Below are positions 1 to 9,434 of a stretch of 64,000 nt of DNA, in pieces. The position numbers and the translations under genes are program-made. The DNA comes from Akkermansia sp. (GTDB lineage: Bacteria > Verrucomicrobiota > Verrucomicrobiia > Verrucomicrobiales > Akkermansiaceae). Each line of letters begins with the position of its first letter. Position 1 is the stretch's first letter. Location of the stretch: NCBI GenBank assembly GCA_017546445.1, contig JAFYWX010000020.1, forward strand, positions 19,973 to 83,972, given 5' to 3'. Under the pieces are notes generated by a model that was not told where the DNA came from, did not search any database, and saw nothing but the letters and a program-made list of their open reading frames with translations.

Positions 1-1122
1 AGTCACGTCAACGCGGTTGTTCTCCACGCTGAGGAACATGGCGCCCACACCGGCAAGACCCACGATGATACCGGAGGTACCCATCTTGAGGAGGAAGGTA
101 CGGCCCTTCTTGTCCACCAGGGTTACGGCCACCACGGTCATCACCATGTTGGTGATCTTGATGGCCAGGTCAGCCCAGTTGGCAACCTCGCCCTGCAGAC
201 CAGCCTGCTGGAAGATCTTCACGGAGTAGTTCAGCACGGAGTTGATACCGGTAGCCTGAGTGCAGGCCAGAACCACCACAGCCAGAACGAAGGGAATCAC
301 ATACTTGCGCTGGAGGAGGGAGTCGCCCTTGGCTGCGGCGGCCATATCGGCCTTGGCTGCTTCCTCGGCAGCGTCGGCAGCAATCATTTCGTCCAGAATC
401 TCCTTGGCAGCAGCATCACCGTTGTTGGAGGCGAGGGAGCAGAGAGCCAGCTCGCGCTGCCCACGGCGGTACAGCCAGCGGGGGGATTCCTTCAGCTTGA
501 AGGCGCCGAAGAAAAGGATGAGACCGGGGATGGCGGAGCACCAGAAGATAACCTGCCAGGCCATCGTCTTGCTCTCGGCGGTCACGTTGGGGTCATCGGC
601 AGCACCCACCCACATGGTGGTCACCAGACCGATGAGGGCCGCAAACACCAGACCCACGGTAAGCATGAACTGGAACATGCCGGTACCCTTGCCGCGGGAG
701 TTGGCATCCAGACATTCAGCCAGGTACATGGGAACCACCACACCCACGAGACCGGCACTGGCACCCTGCAGGATACGACCGCCCATCAGCATCTCGAACA
801 CGCCATTGGAGAAGCAGATGACCGGAATGCTCAGCGTGAACAGCAGAGCAGACAGGATGATGACCTTCTTTCGGCCCATCCACTCAGCCAGCATGCCGGC
901 GAACAGGGAGGAAAGAACGGAGCCGAAAAGAACGGCAGCCACCACGATGGCCAGTTCTTGCGGGGTGTAGGAAGAGGTCTTTTCGATGTACGGCAGAGCG
1001 GCGGCAATTACGCCTACGTCAATGCCATACAGAAGACCACCAAGGCCAGCCATTACCATCAGGTAAAGGGCATAGCGTTTCACGGAGCTCGGAAGCTCGA
1101 CTTTGGTTGCGTCTGTACTCAT
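1..1122 (-). CDS. MFS sugar porter, C-terminal part outside window
   Basis: Reading the minus strand from the ATG at 1122 gives an open frame that runs off the left edge, so the protein is incomplete (374 codons present). It is a transporter of the sugar porter branch of the major facilitator superfamily. The early GGLLYGIDVGVI segment matches the family N-terminal motif, followed by the loop motif EWMGRKK, the helix with PMYLAE, ESPRWL at the end of the first half, and QATGINSVLNYS in the second half. These are the expected sugar-porter signatures in order. The substrate is probably a hexose or similar sugar imported with protons, but the sequence does not specify it. It is transcribed from its own promoter and is not co-directional with a close partner on its 5' side. 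Confidence 0.9.
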   Translation of the reverse strand, partial: MSTDATKVELPSSVKRYALYLMVMAGLGGLLYGIDVGVIAAALPYIEKTSSYTPQELAIVVAAVLFGSVLSSLFAGMLAEWMGRKKVIILSALLFTLSIPVICFSNGVFEMLMGGRILQGASAGLVGVVVPMYLAECLDANSRGKGTGMFQFMLTVGLVFAALIGLVTTMWVGAADDPNVTAESKTMAWQVIFWCSAIPGLILFFGAFKLKESPRWLYRRGQRELALCSLASNNGDAAAKEILDEMIAADAAEEAAKADMAAAAKGDSLLQRKYVIPFVLAVVVLACTQATGINSVLNYSVKIFQQAGLQGEVANWADLAIKITNMVMTVVAVTLVDKKGRTFLLKMGTSGIIVGLAGVGAMFLSVENNRVDVT

Positions 1123-1132
1123 AACGGGCGGT

Positions 1133-1162
1133 ATTATATACCAGTCCCACGGCACAGTTCAA
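1133..1162 (-). promoter_or_regulatory. sigma-70-type promoter of the MFS gene
   Basis: On the minus strand TTGAAC (1157-1162) and TATAAT (1133-1138) are separated by 18 bases. The predicted start site is only a few bases before the ATG at 1122, so the transcript would be leaderless or nearly so. Confidence 0.6.
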
Positions 1163-1206
1163 TCCTAAATTCTCGAATCAGGGGCTTTTTTGGGGCAAAA
1201 TTTGTG

Positions 1207-2625
1207 TTAGCGGGCCAGAATTCCGGGTGTGCCGCTCATGCCGGTGGGGGAAATGGGGCGTATGGCGATGCGGTCCAGTGTGTTGGCTACACGGGCAGGA
1301 AGGGTGATTCGGTTGCAGTTTCCGGGCAGTACATCCATGGTGAACCAGCGGCCTTTGCTGCCCACTTGCAGCACCCATTTGCGGGCGTTGCCCTGCCAGG
1401 TGATGGTGCAGCCGTTTCCGGTATCCTGCGCCTGTACGGAGGGGCGTGCGGGACTGGTGCTGCCGCTCCAGGGCATGGCCGGTGGCAGGGCAATGCTGCT
1501 GTAGTATTTTGCCAGTTCGTTCTTGATGCCACCGCGGTTGGTGCCCAGGGACTTCCAGCTCCAGAACAACTGGCCGCAGCTCTGCCGGGCCAGGCTGCGG
1601 GAGTAGGCAATCTGGCGTGAGATTTCGGAAGCCTTGCGGCCGGGATCTTCCTTGCTGTTGATGCGTACCGAGGCAATGCCCGGCCAGACCGGGCGTGCGG
1701 GGTTGATGCTGCTCCACCAGCGCATGAGAGCCGGGAAGCTCTGCGGGCCTTCGCAGCGCCAGTACAGCTGGGGGGAGAGGTAGTCCACCCAGCCCTGAAT
1801 CAGCCATTTGCGGGCATCGCAGGCCAGGTCTTCGTATGCATTCACCCCTGCCTGCACTTCTGCCGGGAAACCGGGTTGCCAGATGCCGAAGGGACTGATG
1901 CCCACGCGCACATGAGGCTTGGCTGCTTTGACCTGGCGGTAGAGCTCCTGCACAAAGGAATCAATGGCAGCGCGGCGCTGGGCCGGGGTGCGGCCATCGG
2001 CCACTTTGTTATGGGGCGGGTAGGGGTAGAAATAGTCGTCCAGGTGCACGCCGTCAATATCATACCGGCGCACCACATCCATGATGACGCGTAGCACGTG
2101 TCCGCGAGCCTGAGTCCGGCCAGGGTTCAGAATGGTGGTGCTGCCTGCCTTGAGCAGCCAGCCCGGCTGGCTTCGGGAGATATGGCCGCGCCCCACCGGC
2201 TTGCTGCTCACTGTGGCGCGGAACGGGTTGAACCAGGCGTGAATTTCAATACCCCGGCGGTGAGCCTCTGCAATGGCATAGGCCAGCGGGTCATAGCCGG
2301 GATTCTGCCCGGGCCCGCTGAGCCAGGCGCTCCAGGGTTCCAGGTTGGATTTGTATACGGCATCTGCATTCGGGCGTACCTGCAGAATGATGGCATTCAG
2401 GCGGAGTCTGGCAGCCTGCTCGATAATCTGGAGCAGCTCCGCTTTCTGCTGGGCTGCGGGTAGGCCGGATTTGCTGGGCCAGTCCAGGTTGAAGACGGTT
2501 GCCACCCATGCTGCGCGGAATTCCCGTGCGGGTTCCGGTGCATTTTCATTTACCTGCTGCCAGGCCTGGGTCAGGCTGGTCAGCGAAAGCAGGAGAACAA
2601 GCAGAAAACGAATCACGCGCAGCAT
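1207..2625 (-). CDS. GHL10-type (DUF187-like) secreted glycoside hydrolase-like protein
   Basis: The protein of 472 residues begins with a hydrophobic signal sequence (MLRVIRFLLVLLLSL...) and is probably exported. After EFRAAWVATVFNLDWPSK it follows the TIM-barrel pattern of glycosyl-hydrolase-like family 10: LNAIILQVRPNADAVY, GIEIHAWFNPFRA, and IDGVHLDDYFYPYP, where the acidic residues at the end of the strand are likely catalytic. The C-terminal 100 residues look like a beta-rich accessory domain. I chose the ATG at 2625 because AGGTG lies seven bases upstream; a TTG start at 2646 is also open. Family members act on peptidoglycan or related glycans. It is the last gene of a minus-strand run of cell-envelope genes. 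Confidence 0.85.
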   Translation of the reverse strand: MLRVIRFLLVLLLSLTSLTQAWQQVNENAPEPAREFRAAWVATVFNLDWPSKSGLPAAQQKAELLQIIEQAARLRLNAIILQVRPNADAVYKSNLEPWSAWLSGPGQNPGYDPLAYAIAEAHRRGIEIHAWFNPFRATVSSKPVGRGHISRSQPGWLLKAGSTTILNPGRTQARGHVLRVIMDVVRRYDIDGVHLDDYFYPYPPHNKVADGRTPAQRRAAIDSFVQELYRQVKAAKPHVRVGISPFGIWQPGFPAEVQAGVNAYEDLACDARKWLIQGWVDYLSPQLYWRCEGPQSFPALMRWWSSINPARPVWPGIASVRINSKEDPGRKASEISRQIAYSRSLARQSCGQLFWSWKSLGTNRGGIKNELAKYYSSIALPPAMPWSGSTSPARPSVQAQDTGNGCTITWQGNARKWVLQVGSKGRWFTMDVLPGNCNRITLPARVANTLDRIAIRPISPTGMSGTPGILAR

Positions 2626-2678
2626 TATAAAGCACCTGCGTAGCAAGATGCAAGTGTTCAGCGAGGCATGCGTGCAGA

Positions 2679-3674
2679 TTACTTCTGCGGCGTGTCGTCT
2701 ACCGTGAATCCGCGGGCATTCATGCGCTCCAGCAGCTCCTGCTCGGTCCAGTAACTCTTTTCTTTGAGCAGGCGGGCAATGATGCGGGAATTCTGGTCCG
2801 TTCCCCTGGCGTTCATGTGGAACATGGTATCCGAGTAGAGACTGCTGTCAGGCTCGCGCCCCAGGCGTTCATCCCGCAGCACGGGGATACCCATGCGGGT
2901 GAGCTGCAGGGCATGCATGAGGCGGCGCTTGGTTTCATACTCATTCGTGTAACCGACCGGGAGCATCACAACGAAATCTGCCTGGAGATTCCGGCATGTT
3001 GCCTGCAGGCGGTTCAGCAGGGAGACGCATTCCGGCTGGATGATGATATCATCATCAATATAGGAAGATATTTCCGTACCCGGTATGACGTTTCTGTGCA
3101 CCTGCATCCAGCTGTCTGGGTGCAAGGTTGATTGCTTATTGTAAATGAACGCGTAACCACGGGTGAGTTTGCGTACCAGACTCACCAGCATGTTGCTGGC
3201 ATCGGAGGAGAGGATGCCGAGTATATTCCGGCAGTTCAGCGGGATGATACCGTGCCGGAATGCCTGAAGTCCGAATAATTGAATGTTGAGCTTAATGCCT
3301 GTTTCTGCGGCGAGCGCATTCTTTCCCTGTGTGCTGAGGAGCCCGAGCACCAGGGTATCTCCGGCTTGCAGATGGCTGATGGCGGCCCGGGTGTTTGCCT
3401 CCAGTCCGAAACCGGCAGCCAGGGCGGTGTTAATGGCAGAAATACCTGCTTCCATGGCCATGATGGCAGGACTCAGGCTGGTTTTTGTTTCAGAGCCGCC
3501 AGCCAGTACATAGCAGGGGGCGGCGGCGGCCCGGATTGTCTGCTCATAATGCGTACAGACGGTATCGGCCTTTTTGTAGAACTGGATTTCCGGGTGGATA
3601 AACCAGCAATATGCCTGAATCAGGATAAGGGCGGTGATAAGACCCGCTGATATGAAGAGGATGAGGCGTTTCAT
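2679..3674 (-). CDS. membrane-anchored SGNH-type acyltransferase/esterase partner of the MBOAT protein
   Basis: The protein has 331 residues with one N-terminal membrane helix (about residues 3-23), leaving the rest outside the cytoplasm. A Gly-Gly-Ser at 59-61 following a hydrophobic strand and an Asp282-x-x-x-His286 pair (SDTMFHMNARG) match the catalytic layout of SGNH/AlgX/DltD-type proteins that work with MBOAT acyltransferases. Its ATG lies four bases after the stop of the MBOAT gene, so the two are translationally coupled. The likely role is transfer of the acyl group delivered by the MBOAT protein to an extracytoplasmic glycan. Overall similarity to named families is weak, and the assignment rests on the motifs and the pairing. 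Confidence 0.65.
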   Translation of the reverse strand: MKRLILFISAGLITALILIQAYCWFIHPEIQFYKKADTVCTHYEQTIRAAAAPCYVLAGGSETKTSLSPAIMAMEAGISAINTALAAGFGLEANTRAAISHLQAGDTLVLGLLSTQGKNALAAETGIKLNIQLFGLQAFRHGIIPLNCRNILGILSSDASNMLVSLVRKLTRGYAFIYNKQSTLHPDSWMQVHRNVIPGTEISSYIDDDIIIQPECVSLLNRLQATCRNLQADFVVMLPVGYTNEYETKRRLMHALQLTRMGIPVLRDERLGREPDSSLYSDTMFHMNARGTDQNSRIIARLLKEKSYWTEQELLERMNARGFTVDDTPQK

Positions 3675-3678
3675 GGCA

Positions 3679-5088
3679 TCAGAAGGCAAAATAGATGAAC
3701 TGGTTAGGAGCGGGATTATACAGCAGCAGCATGAGCGCTACCATGATACCGCAGCTTACCGGGTGCAGCAGCAGCTGGTACGGATTGTTGTGCTTGCGCC
3801 ACGATATGCCCTCTGCAGCAATGCAGAGCAGGGATAACGCCAGCATGATGGGTATGTAACTGTTTTCTACCACTCTGGTGGGCATGGAGAGGTTGGCGAT
3901 AAGGCTGTTGATGTTATATGCCCCCGGAGTACAGATCCAATTCAGGTAATCCATCAGCTTATCTGAATTGGTGGTGTAGAAGAACATCCAGACAAAGACC
4001 ATGAACCCGAAGGTGAGCAGCCAGCCCAGCGGAGCCCAGAGCCGCAGCCCGGCATTGTGGAATACGCGGTGTACTACCAGCGCCACACCTGCCAGACCGC
4101 CCCAGATGATGAAGTTCCACCCGGCACCGTGCCACAGACCTGAGATGAGGAACACGAGAATCATGTTGACCGCCCAGCGTTTGGTACGGCTTCCGCCCAG
4201 GGAGAAGTAGATGTAGTCCGTGAACCATTGGGTGAGCGAGGTGTGCCAGCGGCGCCAGAAATCCTTGATGTTGCAGGCGGTGTAGGGGCTCATGAAGTTC
4301 ATGCGCAGGGAGATGCCCATGCAGCGGGCAATGCCGTAGGCAGTGAGGCCATAGCCACCGAAATCGAAATAGATGCGGAAGGTGAAAAGCAGGTTGTTAA
4401 TCCACACAATCCAGGCATTGCCCCACGGGTAGCCCTCCCACATGGCATAGGCCAGGTTATCAGCCAGGGCCAGCTTGAAGAACAGGCCCAGAATGATGTA
4501 GGGGATACCCGTTTCCAGATTCTGCCGGGTGCAGTTCAGCTCCATTTTCTCCACCTGGGGCAGCAGGTCGGCACGGCGTTCGATGGGGCCTGCCACAATC
4601 TGCGGGAAATAGGCGCAGAAGTTCATGTAGTCCAGCCATTTGGGCATCGGTTCGTTGCGCATGAGGGTGTCAATGCAGAAGCCGATGACCTGGAAAGTGT
4701 AGAACGAAATGCCGATAGGGATGATGAGGTTCCGCAGGCTGTCCCATTCCTGCTGCAGGATAGCGCTGCCGAAGAAGTAGCTGTATTTGTAATAAATCAG
4801 CGGCAGCAGAAGCAGGGGAATGAGCATGCCCAGCAGCCAGCGGCGGGCTGTCATGCCCAGGGTGCAACCCCAGCGGCACAGGTAATAGGCCGCCAGCGTC
4901 ACGGTGAGGAAGATAATCAGGGTGGTCTCATTCGCTATGCCCAGCAGAATGAGGCTGAGCCCGAGCATGAGGAGCTTGTGGAAGAGTTGCTTGGCTGCAG
5001 GCTTGTTCTTCAGCAGCCAGTCTCCCACTGCCAGAACCAGAATGGCGGGCAGCAGGCTGTACCAGAATGATGCAGTTGAAAAGTCCAT
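3679..5088 (-). CDS. MBOAT O-acyltransferase (AlgI/PatA-like)
   Basis: This is a 469-residue polytopic membrane protein with about ten hydrophobic segments. The central signature RRWHTSLTQWFTDYIYFSLGG followed by SGLWHGAGWNFIIWG, with the invariant histidine at residue 320, identifies the membrane-bound O-acyltransferase family. Such proteins move an acetyl group across the inner membrane for modification of a polysaccharide (alginate, cellulose, peptidoglycan, teichoic acid). The gene sits between a class A PBP, 10 bases upstream, and an SGNH protein 4 bases downstream. That arrangement suggests peptidoglycan or surface glycan O-acetylation; which glycan is inferred only from context. Confidence 0.9.
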   Translation of the reverse strand: MDFSTASFWYSLLPAILVLAVGDWLLKNKPAAKQLFHKLLMLGLSLILLGIANETTLIIFLTVTLAAYYLCRWGCTLGMTARRWLLGMLIPLLLLPLIYYKYSYFFGSAILQQEWDSLRNLIIPIGISFYTFQVIGFCIDTLMRNEPMPKWLDYMNFCAYFPQIVAGPIERRADLLPQVEKMELNCTRQNLETGIPYIILGLFFKLALADNLAYAMWEGYPWGNAWIVWINNLLFTFRIYFDFGGYGLTAYGIARCMGISLRMNFMSPYTACNIKDFWRRWHTSLTQWFTDYIYFSLGGSRTKRWAVNMILVFLISGLWHGAGWNFIIWGGLAGVALVVHRVFHNAGLRLWAPLGWLLTFGFMVFVWMFFYTTNSDKLMDYLNWICTPGAYNINSLIANLSMPTRVVENSYIPIMLALSLLCIAAEGISWRKHNNPYQLLLHPVSCGIMVALMLLLYNPAPNQFIYFAF

Positions 5089-5098
5089 GTGTTAAATT

Positions 5099-7633
5099 CT
5101 ATACTTCTTCTGCCACATCGTCCTGCGGCAGGTTGTTGATTGCTTCGTCTATTGATCCGTCGATATCGGGTGTGTCATCGGCTTCTTCAGCTGTTTCTGT
5201 ATCATCGCCCGGGTCTTCGGCCAGTTCGGCGTGCACGGTGCACATGGGGCGTTGTTTGGTGAAATCGGCCATGGTTTCAATGTAGGCCTTGCCCTCATAC
5301 TCACAACCGGCGTGGGCCAGCATGCCGGAGGTGCGGCAGAGTCGGATACCGCTGTTGCGTCCGCCTGCGGGCGCGGTGCGGATACCCTTCATCTGGTAGC
5401 CTCGGGCTGCGGCGCACTGCATCACCCCCACCCAGAGCGGCAGGGCTACGGTGCCGCCATAGGCCTTATCAGCAATCATGGTGGGGCGGTCAAAGCCTAC
5501 CCATACGGCGGCGGTCAGGTCTGTGGTGAAGCCGCAGAACCAGGCGTTGGTGTAATTGTTGGTGGTGCCGGTCTTGCCGCCGCAGGGGTGCTTGAAGCCC
5601 AGGCGCTGCACGCTGCCTGCGGTGCCGCCGGGTTTGGTAATCTGCTGCAGCACGCTGGAAACCGCGTTGGCTGCGCGGGTGGAGCATACGCGGCGGGCGC
5701 TCGGGGTGTTCTGCCACACCACGCGGCCGGCTTTGTCTGTAATGCTGTGAATGATGTAAGGCGTGGGGCGCACGCCGCCATTGGCAAAGGCGGTGAAGGC
5801 GCCGGCCACCTCCAGGGGAGAGGCCTCCCAGGTGCCCAGGTAGATGGTGGGGCCGGGGGTTTTAGCGGGGCGTGGGAAGCCGGCGGTCAGCGCGGTGTTA
5901 ATGACATTCTGCAACCCGGCAATGTTGCCGGCGCGCACAGCCATGGTGTTGCGGCTCTTCAGCAGTCCCCAGGAAGCCGGGTGGTTGCCGGTGAAGCGGC
6001 CATCCGAATTGCGGGGGCGCCACTTGGGAGCTCCGGCGATTTCTCCGCGCATGATGGAGTTGTCCGACAAGAGTGAGCCCGGGCCATACCCCCGCTCGAA
6101 ATAGGCGGCATACACCAGCGGCTTGAACACGGAACCCACCTGGCGGCGGCTCTGCAGCGCGCGGTTCAGCGGGGATTCGGTGCTGTCTCGCCCGCCCACC
6201 ACAGCCAGCAGGGCACCGGTAGCGTTGTCGATGACGGCGCAGGCTGCCTGCAGGTATTTCGGGCGCAGTTTATCAGCTTCCTCCCTGGGGGCTTTTTCTT
6301 TCAACGCCTTGAACTGGGCGCGGGTCTGGTGCTTCCAGCCCTTCTGCTTCTCAAACATGGCGGTGAGCCGTGCGTCGATTTCACGCATGGCATCGTCCTG
6401 CAGGTCAATATCCAGCGTGGTCTGCACGCGCAGGCCGCCGGAAATCACGACTTCCTCTTTCAGCTTTTCGTCCTTGGAATCCAGCATGGAGAGCAGGTGA
6501 TCCACCTCGGTGCGCACAAGGTCCAGGGCGTAGTTGTCGTTGCCACGGCGTTCGGGTCTGCGGGTCACCAGTTCCTCTTTCAGGGCGAATTCGTATTCGT
6601 TGCGGGTAATCTTGCCGTGCTCGTACATGAGCTTGAGCACCTTGTCGCGCTGCACTCTGGCGGAGGAGAGGCTCTTGTAGGGGGAGAACTGGTTCGGGCT
6701 GCAGATGATGCCGGCCAGCATGGCTGCCTCGCCCACGGTGAGGTCGCGCGGCAGTTTGTCAAAGTAGCCATAAGCGGCCTGCTTGAGGCCCAGGAAGGTG
6801 TGTCCCCAGAATACGCGGTTCAGGTAGCAGGTGATGATGGTCTCCTTGTCGTAGGTGGATTCAATGCGGCGGGCCAGTGCCATTTCGGTGAGCTTGGCGC
6901 CGAAATCGCGCACGGTGTGGTTGTAGGTATTCTTGGCCAGCTGCATGGTCAGAGTGGAGGCACCCTGGGTGGTGCGGTGGTGCTTGAACACCTGGGCCAC
7001 CGCGCGCAGCATGCCGCGCGGGTCAATACCGCCGTGGGTCCAGAAGGAGCGGTCTTCCTGCATCACCAGTGCGTCAATCATGTAGCGCGGTACTTCCTCG
7101 TGAATATTGGTGATGCTGCGGCGGTTCTCGCCGTGCAGCGTGCCGATTTCGCTGCCCTTGCGGTCCAGCACGATGGTACGCTCCGGCATGCGGGTCACCT
7201 GCGATAAGTCGTATCTGCCGGCCTTCACGCCGTAGATGATAGCAAGAATACCACCCAGAACCAATCCTGCAAAAGCCAGACTCAGGAATATCTTGGTGGG
7301 GATGAGGATGATTTTCGGCAGATGCCGCAGCGCCCAGAAGACCACGCGCAGCGGCAGCGTGACCATGAGCCAGATGGCGCGCAGGACGCCTGTGCCCTTG
7401 CGGGGCGGGCGCTGGAACTCATGAATGGGGTTTTCGTCCTCCGGCAGCGGTTCGTAGGGGGTATCATCGTGCTCCCAGGCGCGGCGGGGTGCCGGCCTGG
7501 CGGGGGTGTCGTCGTAACTGTCGTAACTGCGGGCAGGGGCCTGCTTGCGGCGTGGCGGGGTGCGGTAATCCGCCCGTTCCCGCGGTTCGGGAATAGTGTA
7601 CTCATCCTCCTCGGGGGATTTGTAGCGTGCCAT
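5099..7633 (-). CDS. class A penicillin-binding protein (bifunctional PBP1A type)
   Basis: The 844-residue protein has a charged, proline-rich cytoplasmic tail (about 1-80), a membrane anchor near 108-134, a GT51 glycosyltransferase domain (MQEDRSFWTHGG with catalytic Glu193, then GASTLTMQLAKNTY), and a transpeptidase domain with SVFK (Ser501, Lys504), SRN (560-562) and KTGT (687-690). All catalytic motifs are intact. It polymerises lipid II and crosslinks peptidoglycan on the outer face of the inner membrane. A very acidic C-terminal tail ends the protein. It starts 7 bases after the SprT-like gene and is followed by the MBOAT gene, forming a likely operon. Confidence 0.95.
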   Translation of the reverse strand: MARYKSPEEDEYTIPEPRERADYRTPPRRKQAPARSYDSYDDTPARPAPRRAWEHDDTPYEPLPEDENPIHEFQRPPRKGTGVLRAIWLMVTLPLRVVFWALRHLPKIILIPTKIFLSLAFAGLVLGGILAIIYGVKAGRYDLSQVTRMPERTIVLDRKGSEIGTLHGENRRSITNIHEEVPRYMIDALVMQEDRSFWTHGGIDPRGMLRAVAQVFKHHRTTQGASTLTMQLAKNTYNHTVRDFGAKLTEMALARRIESTYDKETIITCYLNRVFWGHTFLGLKQAAYGYFDKLPRDLTVGEAAMLAGIICSPNQFSPYKSLSSARVQRDKVLKLMYEHGKITRNEYEFALKEELVTRRPERRGNDNYALDLVRTEVDHLLSMLDSKDEKLKEEVVISGGLRVQTTLDIDLQDDAMREIDARLTAMFEKQKGWKHQTRAQFKALKEKAPREEADKLRPKYLQAACAVIDNATGALLAVVGGRDSTESPLNRALQSRRQVGSVFKPLVYAAYFERGYGPGSLLSDNSIMRGEIAGAPKWRPRNSDGRFTGNHPASWGLLKSRNTMAVRAGNIAGLQNVINTALTAGFPRPAKTPGPTIYLGTWEASPLEVAGAFTAFANGGVRPTPYIIHSITDKAGRVVWQNTPSARRVCSTRAANAVSSVLQQITKPGGTAGSVQRLGFKHPCGGKTGTTNNYTNAWFCGFTTDLTAAVWVGFDRPTMIADKAYGGTVALPLWVGVMQCAAARGYQMKGIRTAPAGGRNSGIRLCRTSGMLAHAGCEYEGKAYIETMADFTKQRPMCTVHAELAEDPGDDTETAEEADDTPDIDGSIDEAINNLPQDDVAEEV

Positions 7634-7640
7634 GGGTGGA

Positions 7641-8189
7641 TTACGAGGCTATGGGTTTGATGATGAGTTTGCCCAGTGTCTCGGCCTTGCGGCCGGGTAT
7701 GTAGCAGGCCTTCAGTCTGGAAGCGCTCAGCCTGGGTTTGCGGGTGTAGGTGCGGAAGATTTCGCCCGTTTCCTGGTGGCACAGGTTGAAGCGGGGCTCG
7801 CTTCGCGGGGCGGTGAATTCAATGCCGCGCACGCTGGCCCGCTCTCCGGGAATTCCCAGTGCGGTGCAGTAGCGTTTCCAGATGCTGCCGTGGCCCGTGC
7901 TGCGGTGGTAGTGCCAGGCCAGCGCGTGGGCCAGCTCGTGCAGCAGGGTGCGCCAGAGCTGCTCCGGGTCTCTGGTGGCGTAGGCCTCTGCATAGTAGAG
8001 CGAGAGGCTGATGCGTTGCTGCCGCATCTTGCAGCATCCCAGGCGGCGGGAGGTTTTGTCCCACCCGAAGCTCCAGCCCTGCAGGTGCAGGTGTGCCAGG
8101 CATGCAGCGGCGTATGCCTCCACCTCTGCCGGTGTGGCACCAGCCGGGCGTGGGGGCAGGGGGATGGGCTGCGTTTCGGGGGCGGACAT
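7641..8189 (-). CDS. SprT-like zinc metalloprotease-family protein
   Basis: The 182-residue protein carries LLHELAHALAWH (His84, Glu85, His88) and a downstream GHGSIWKRYC segment whose His100 would be the third zinc ligand, the pattern of SprT/Spartan-like domains. The C-terminal part keeps single cysteines (LCHQETG, LKACYIPG) in place of the two CxxC pairs of the usual zinc ribbon, so that ribbon seems eroded. The substrate is unknown; the DNA-protein crosslink protease function known for eukaryotic Spartan should not be assumed. It lies between the recA terminator and the PBP gene and reads into the latter. Confidence 0.8.
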   Translation of the reverse strand: MSAPETQPIPLPPRPAGATPAEVEAYAAACLAHLHLQGWSFGWDKTSRRLGCCKMRQQRISLSLYYAEAYATRDPEQLWRTLLHELAHALAWHYHRSTGHGSIWKRYCTALGIPGERASVRGIEFTAPRSEPRFNLCHQETGEIFRTYTRKPRLSASRLKACYIPGRKAETLGKLIIKPIAS

Positions 8190-8193
8190 CTGG

Positions 8194-8227
8194 GGGAAAA
8201 AGGGGCGGTCGGAGTTGCCGACCGCCC
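8194..8227 (-). terminator. rho-independent terminator of recA
   Basis: A 10-bp perfect stem (GGGCGGTCGG at 8203-8212 with CCGACCGCCC at 8218-8227), followed on the minus strand by CTTTTTCC, lies just after the recA stop. Confidence 0.85.
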
Positions 8228-8237
8228 GGTAAATGGC

Positions 8238-9272
8238 TTACTTGGTGCCGGCGGCGTCCAGTTTTTCGCGCACTTTGGCCTCAATCTCAGCGTAGAGCTC
8301 GGTGTTGTTGCGCAGGGCTTCCTTGGCGCCATCTCGCCCCTGGGCAAGCTGGCCGCCGTTGTAGCTGAACCAGGAACCGCGCTTCTGAATCACGTCGAAC
8401 TCCATGGCCAGGTCAATAAGGCTGCCCACGGAGGAGATGCCTTCGTTGTACATGATGTCGAATTCGCATTCCTTGAAGGGCGGGGCTACCTTGTTCTTCA
8501 CCACCTTGAGCTTGGTGCGGTTGCCGGAGATGGAACCGTCCGTGCCCTTAATCTGGCCGATGCGGCGGATATCGCAGCGCACAGAGGCATAGAACTTGAG
8601 GGCGCGGCCGCCGGGGGTGGTTTCGGGGTTGCCGAACATCACGCCAATCTTCTCGCGGATCTGGTTCGTGAAGATGCAGATGGTGCGGGCCTTGGAGATA
8701 AGGGAGGTAAGCTTACGCAGGGCGGCGCTCATCAGGCGGGCTTGGGCACCCACGGTGCTGTCGCCGATATCGCCTTCCAGTTCCTGCTTGGTGACCAGGG
8801 CGGCCACGGAGTCCACCACCACCACATCGATGGCGTTGGAGCGCACCAGCGCCTCGCAGATCTGCAGGGCTTCCTCACCGCTGTTCGGCTGGGAGACCAG
8901 CAGGTCATCCAGGTTCACGCCGAGCTTGGCGGCATAGGCGGGGTCCAGGGCGTGCTCCACGTCAATGAAAGCAGCCAGGCCACCGGCCTTCTGGGCCTGG
9001 GCAATCACGGTCAGGGTAAGGGTGGTCTTACCGGAGGATTCGGGGCCGAAAACCTCCACAATACGGCCACGCGGGAAACCACCCACGCCCAGGGAGCGGT
9101 CGATAAGCAGGTTGCCGGTCGGGATTGTCTCCACCTCCATGGTCTTGCGGTCGCCAAGGCGCATGATGGCGTTCTCACCAAAATCTTTCTGAATCTGGAG
9201 CATAGCGGCATCCAGAGCGCGCTGGCGCTGGGCCATTACCTTGTCCATATCAGGGGAAATCTCTTTACTCAT
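8238..9272 (-). CDS. recA: RecA recombinase
   Basis: At 344 residues this is full RecA length. The Walker A motif GPESSGKT is at 76-83, and the protein continues with the conserved MAW-like ATPase core ([10 protein letters not shown], the L1/L2 loops around [21 protein letters not shown] and the [11 protein letters not shown] segment). RecA forms ATP-dependent filaments on single-stranded DNA for homologous recombination and triggers LexA-type self-cleavage. It is monocistronic here, with its own promoter upstream and a terminator directly downstream. I see no obvious SOS box by eye. Confidence 0.98.
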   Translation of the reverse strand: MSKEISPDMDKVMAQRQRALDAAMLQIQKDFGENAIMRLGDRKTMEVETIPTGNLLIDRSLGVGGFPRGRIVEVFGPESSGKTTLTLTVIAQAQKAGGLAAFIDVEHALDPAYAAKLGVNLDDLLVSQPNSGEEALQICEALVRSNAIDVVVVDSVAALVTKQELEGDIGDSTVGAQARLMSAALRKLTSLISKARTICIFTNQIREKIGVMFGNPETTPGGRALKFYASVRCDIRRIGQIKGTDGSISGNRTKLKVVKNKVAPPFKECEFDIMYNEGISSVGSLIDLAMEFDVIQKRGSWFSYNGGQLAQGRDGAKEALRNNTELYAEIEAKVREKLDAAGTK

Positions 9273-9281
9273 ATGCCGCTC

Positions 9282-9310
9282 AGTCTACCCGTTTCCCAGC
9301 CCCGTTGCAA
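9282..9310 (-). promoter_or_regulatory. recA promoter
   Basis: On the minus strand TTGCAA (9305-9310) and TAGACT (9282-9287) are separated by 17 bases, ending ten bases before the recA ATG. This makes the recA leader extremely short. Confidence 0.55.
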
Positions 9311-9384
9311 GCGCAAATTGCGGCACATTCCGCCTGCAATCTTACTTTGTGACCGCTGTGCCGTTATTTTACCCGCGTGCATAC

Positions 9385-9413
9385 TTGCAATGCTTGCGGG
9401 AGCATGCTATGAT
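9385..9413 (+). promoter_or_regulatory. promoter of the yggS-like gene
   Basis: TTGCAA (9385-9390), a 17-base spacer and TATGAT (9408-9413) point toward the ATG at 9435. It is divergent from the recA promoter. Confidence 0.55.
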
Positions 9414-9434
9414 GTGCTGCGGAAAGTTTTCATT

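Noticed and set aside
7632..9434. Long plus-strand open frame upstream of yggS
   Set aside because: It is antisense to recA and sprT and only stays open because of GC-rich codon bias. The family N-terminus begins at 9435.
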